Below are positions 63,308 through 64,000 of a DNA stretch of 64,000 nt, in pieces. The translations under genes were made by a program, and so were the position numbers. Source of the stretch: Dipteronia dyeriana. Taxonomy: Eukaryota; Streptophyta; Magnoliopsida; Sapindales; Sapindaceae. The notes under the pieces were generated by a model, which was not told the origin of the DNA, did not search any database, and saw nothing but the letters and a program-made list of their open reading frames with translations. The stretch covers positions 13,831,096 to 13,895,095 of the forward strand of contig CM065298.1 of NCBI GenBank assembly GCA_032871835.1, given 5' to 3'. The stretch's first letter is position 1, and each line of letters opens with the position of its first letter.

Positions 63308-64000
63308 GTTTACAACTTGCAAGTACCAAAATACACCCCCCACCTATTCTCAAACATCATATCCATTTTTATTTTTGTTTTTGGGTAACTCCAAATCAAC
63401 AATATTAATTCAATCACCCAACAAAATGGAAGGTGGTATTGGCCGAAAGAACATATAAATTAGTCTCTATTAATAAATTAATAATTGAAAATGCCCTTAA
63501 ACATTAATAGAGTTGTCCCTTTGTCACTAAAATGGTATATTATTTTTATCATAACCATCGATCTGGCTACAGTTTTAAAAATATTATTTTTAGTATTTTT
63601 TCCTTGAATAAAGCCATTAAAAAAATTAATTTCATTTATAAGACTATTATGAAAACAGTTTTTATACAAACAAAAACAGTAAAATGCATGTGATATTAGT
63701 ATTTGAAAAAGTAGAAGAAAGTTTTGTATTTTTTAAATTTATATCTCTGGAAGTGCATAAAACATGTTTTGATTTTGTTTTTATGTTAACAATGTATTTT
63801 TTTTTTAAACTAATGTATTTTTTATTTTAAGGTAATTTAGAAAGGATTTACTATTTGACTCTATATTTTAAATCAAAAGGTAGGTTTTATTACAAGTGGG
63901 ATCAAAAATTAAATGACATTGTTTGAATGGGGCATTTCAACACTATCACTACTTTAATAAATTATGTTTAAAAAACACATTTTATAGTAAACGGATAAAA
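63308..64000. other. AT-rich non-coding right edge
   Basis: No supported gene, repeat or element end in this stretch. Confidence 0.5.

Overview
This is a transposon-rich stretch of plant nuclear DNA, most likely from a eudicot. It is AT-rich, has spliced genes with GT-AG introns, and is filled with plant-type mobile elements: Ty1/copia and Ty3/gypsy LTR retrotransposons, an L1-type LINE, hAT and Mutator-like (MULE) DNA transposons, Harbinger-type MITEs and tRNA-derived SINE-like pieces. The MULE that pairs a transposase with a DUF1985/Ulp1-protease gene resembles the CUMULE type known from melon. That is compatible with a cucurbit but does not prove it. Only one host gene looks intact, a three-coding-exon F-box/leucine-rich-repeat gene on the minus strand (31449-33781). 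A class III peroxidase 3' fragment (27349-27891) is a pseudogene.

Layout. 1-1691: right part of a broken copia element (integrase end, linker, reverse transcriptase). ~1897-7470: a degenerate hAT element with a BED/DUF659/dimerisation-type transposase, itself hit by a Harbinger-like MITE (2669-3395). 7480-8550: a dispersed repeat block and a SINE-like insertion. 9745-18399: an 8.66-kb MULE bounded by an exact 10-bp target-site duplication. Its transposase (+) and DUF1985-Ulp1 protease (-) genes converge. A tandem array of about 20-bp CTCGATC units lies inside the predicted 5' intron of each gene, and a third tandem array lies between the two 3' ends. 19701-26150: a minus-strand L1-type LINE. 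26160-29030: peroxidase relic and a second, rearranged copy of the 7480-8240 repeat block. 30111-30689: copia gag/protease fragment (-). 31449-33960: the F-box gene. 35800-37920: LTR-like sequence. 38565-39475: short non-autonomous hAT derivative.

40332-52196: a full-length Tat-type Ty3/gypsy element (LTRs of 865 and 872 bp, 5-bp duplication AATAT). Gag-protease-RT-RNaseH-archaeal-type RNaseH-integrase lie on the minus strand, and a spliced, oppositely oriented Transposase_28-type gene lies on the plus strand. The two units converge on a spacer with tandem repeats. 54428-56489: 5' LTR, tRNA-Met primer site and an internally deleted, truncated Ty3/gypsy element (+). 56671-57203: MITE. 57540-60830: a very decayed copia element visible only by conceptual translation. 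60840-62533: non-autonomous MULE with 9-bp target-site duplication and gene-like filler (Pack-MULE candidate). 62559-63304: second Harbinger-like MITE with TTA duplication.

Almost every element gene carries stops, frameshifts or mutated catalytic residues, so the window reads as an old, nested transposon graveyard around one apparently live gene. The most distinctive structure is the MULE with two convergent genes and direct-orientation repeat arrays placed in both 5' introns.
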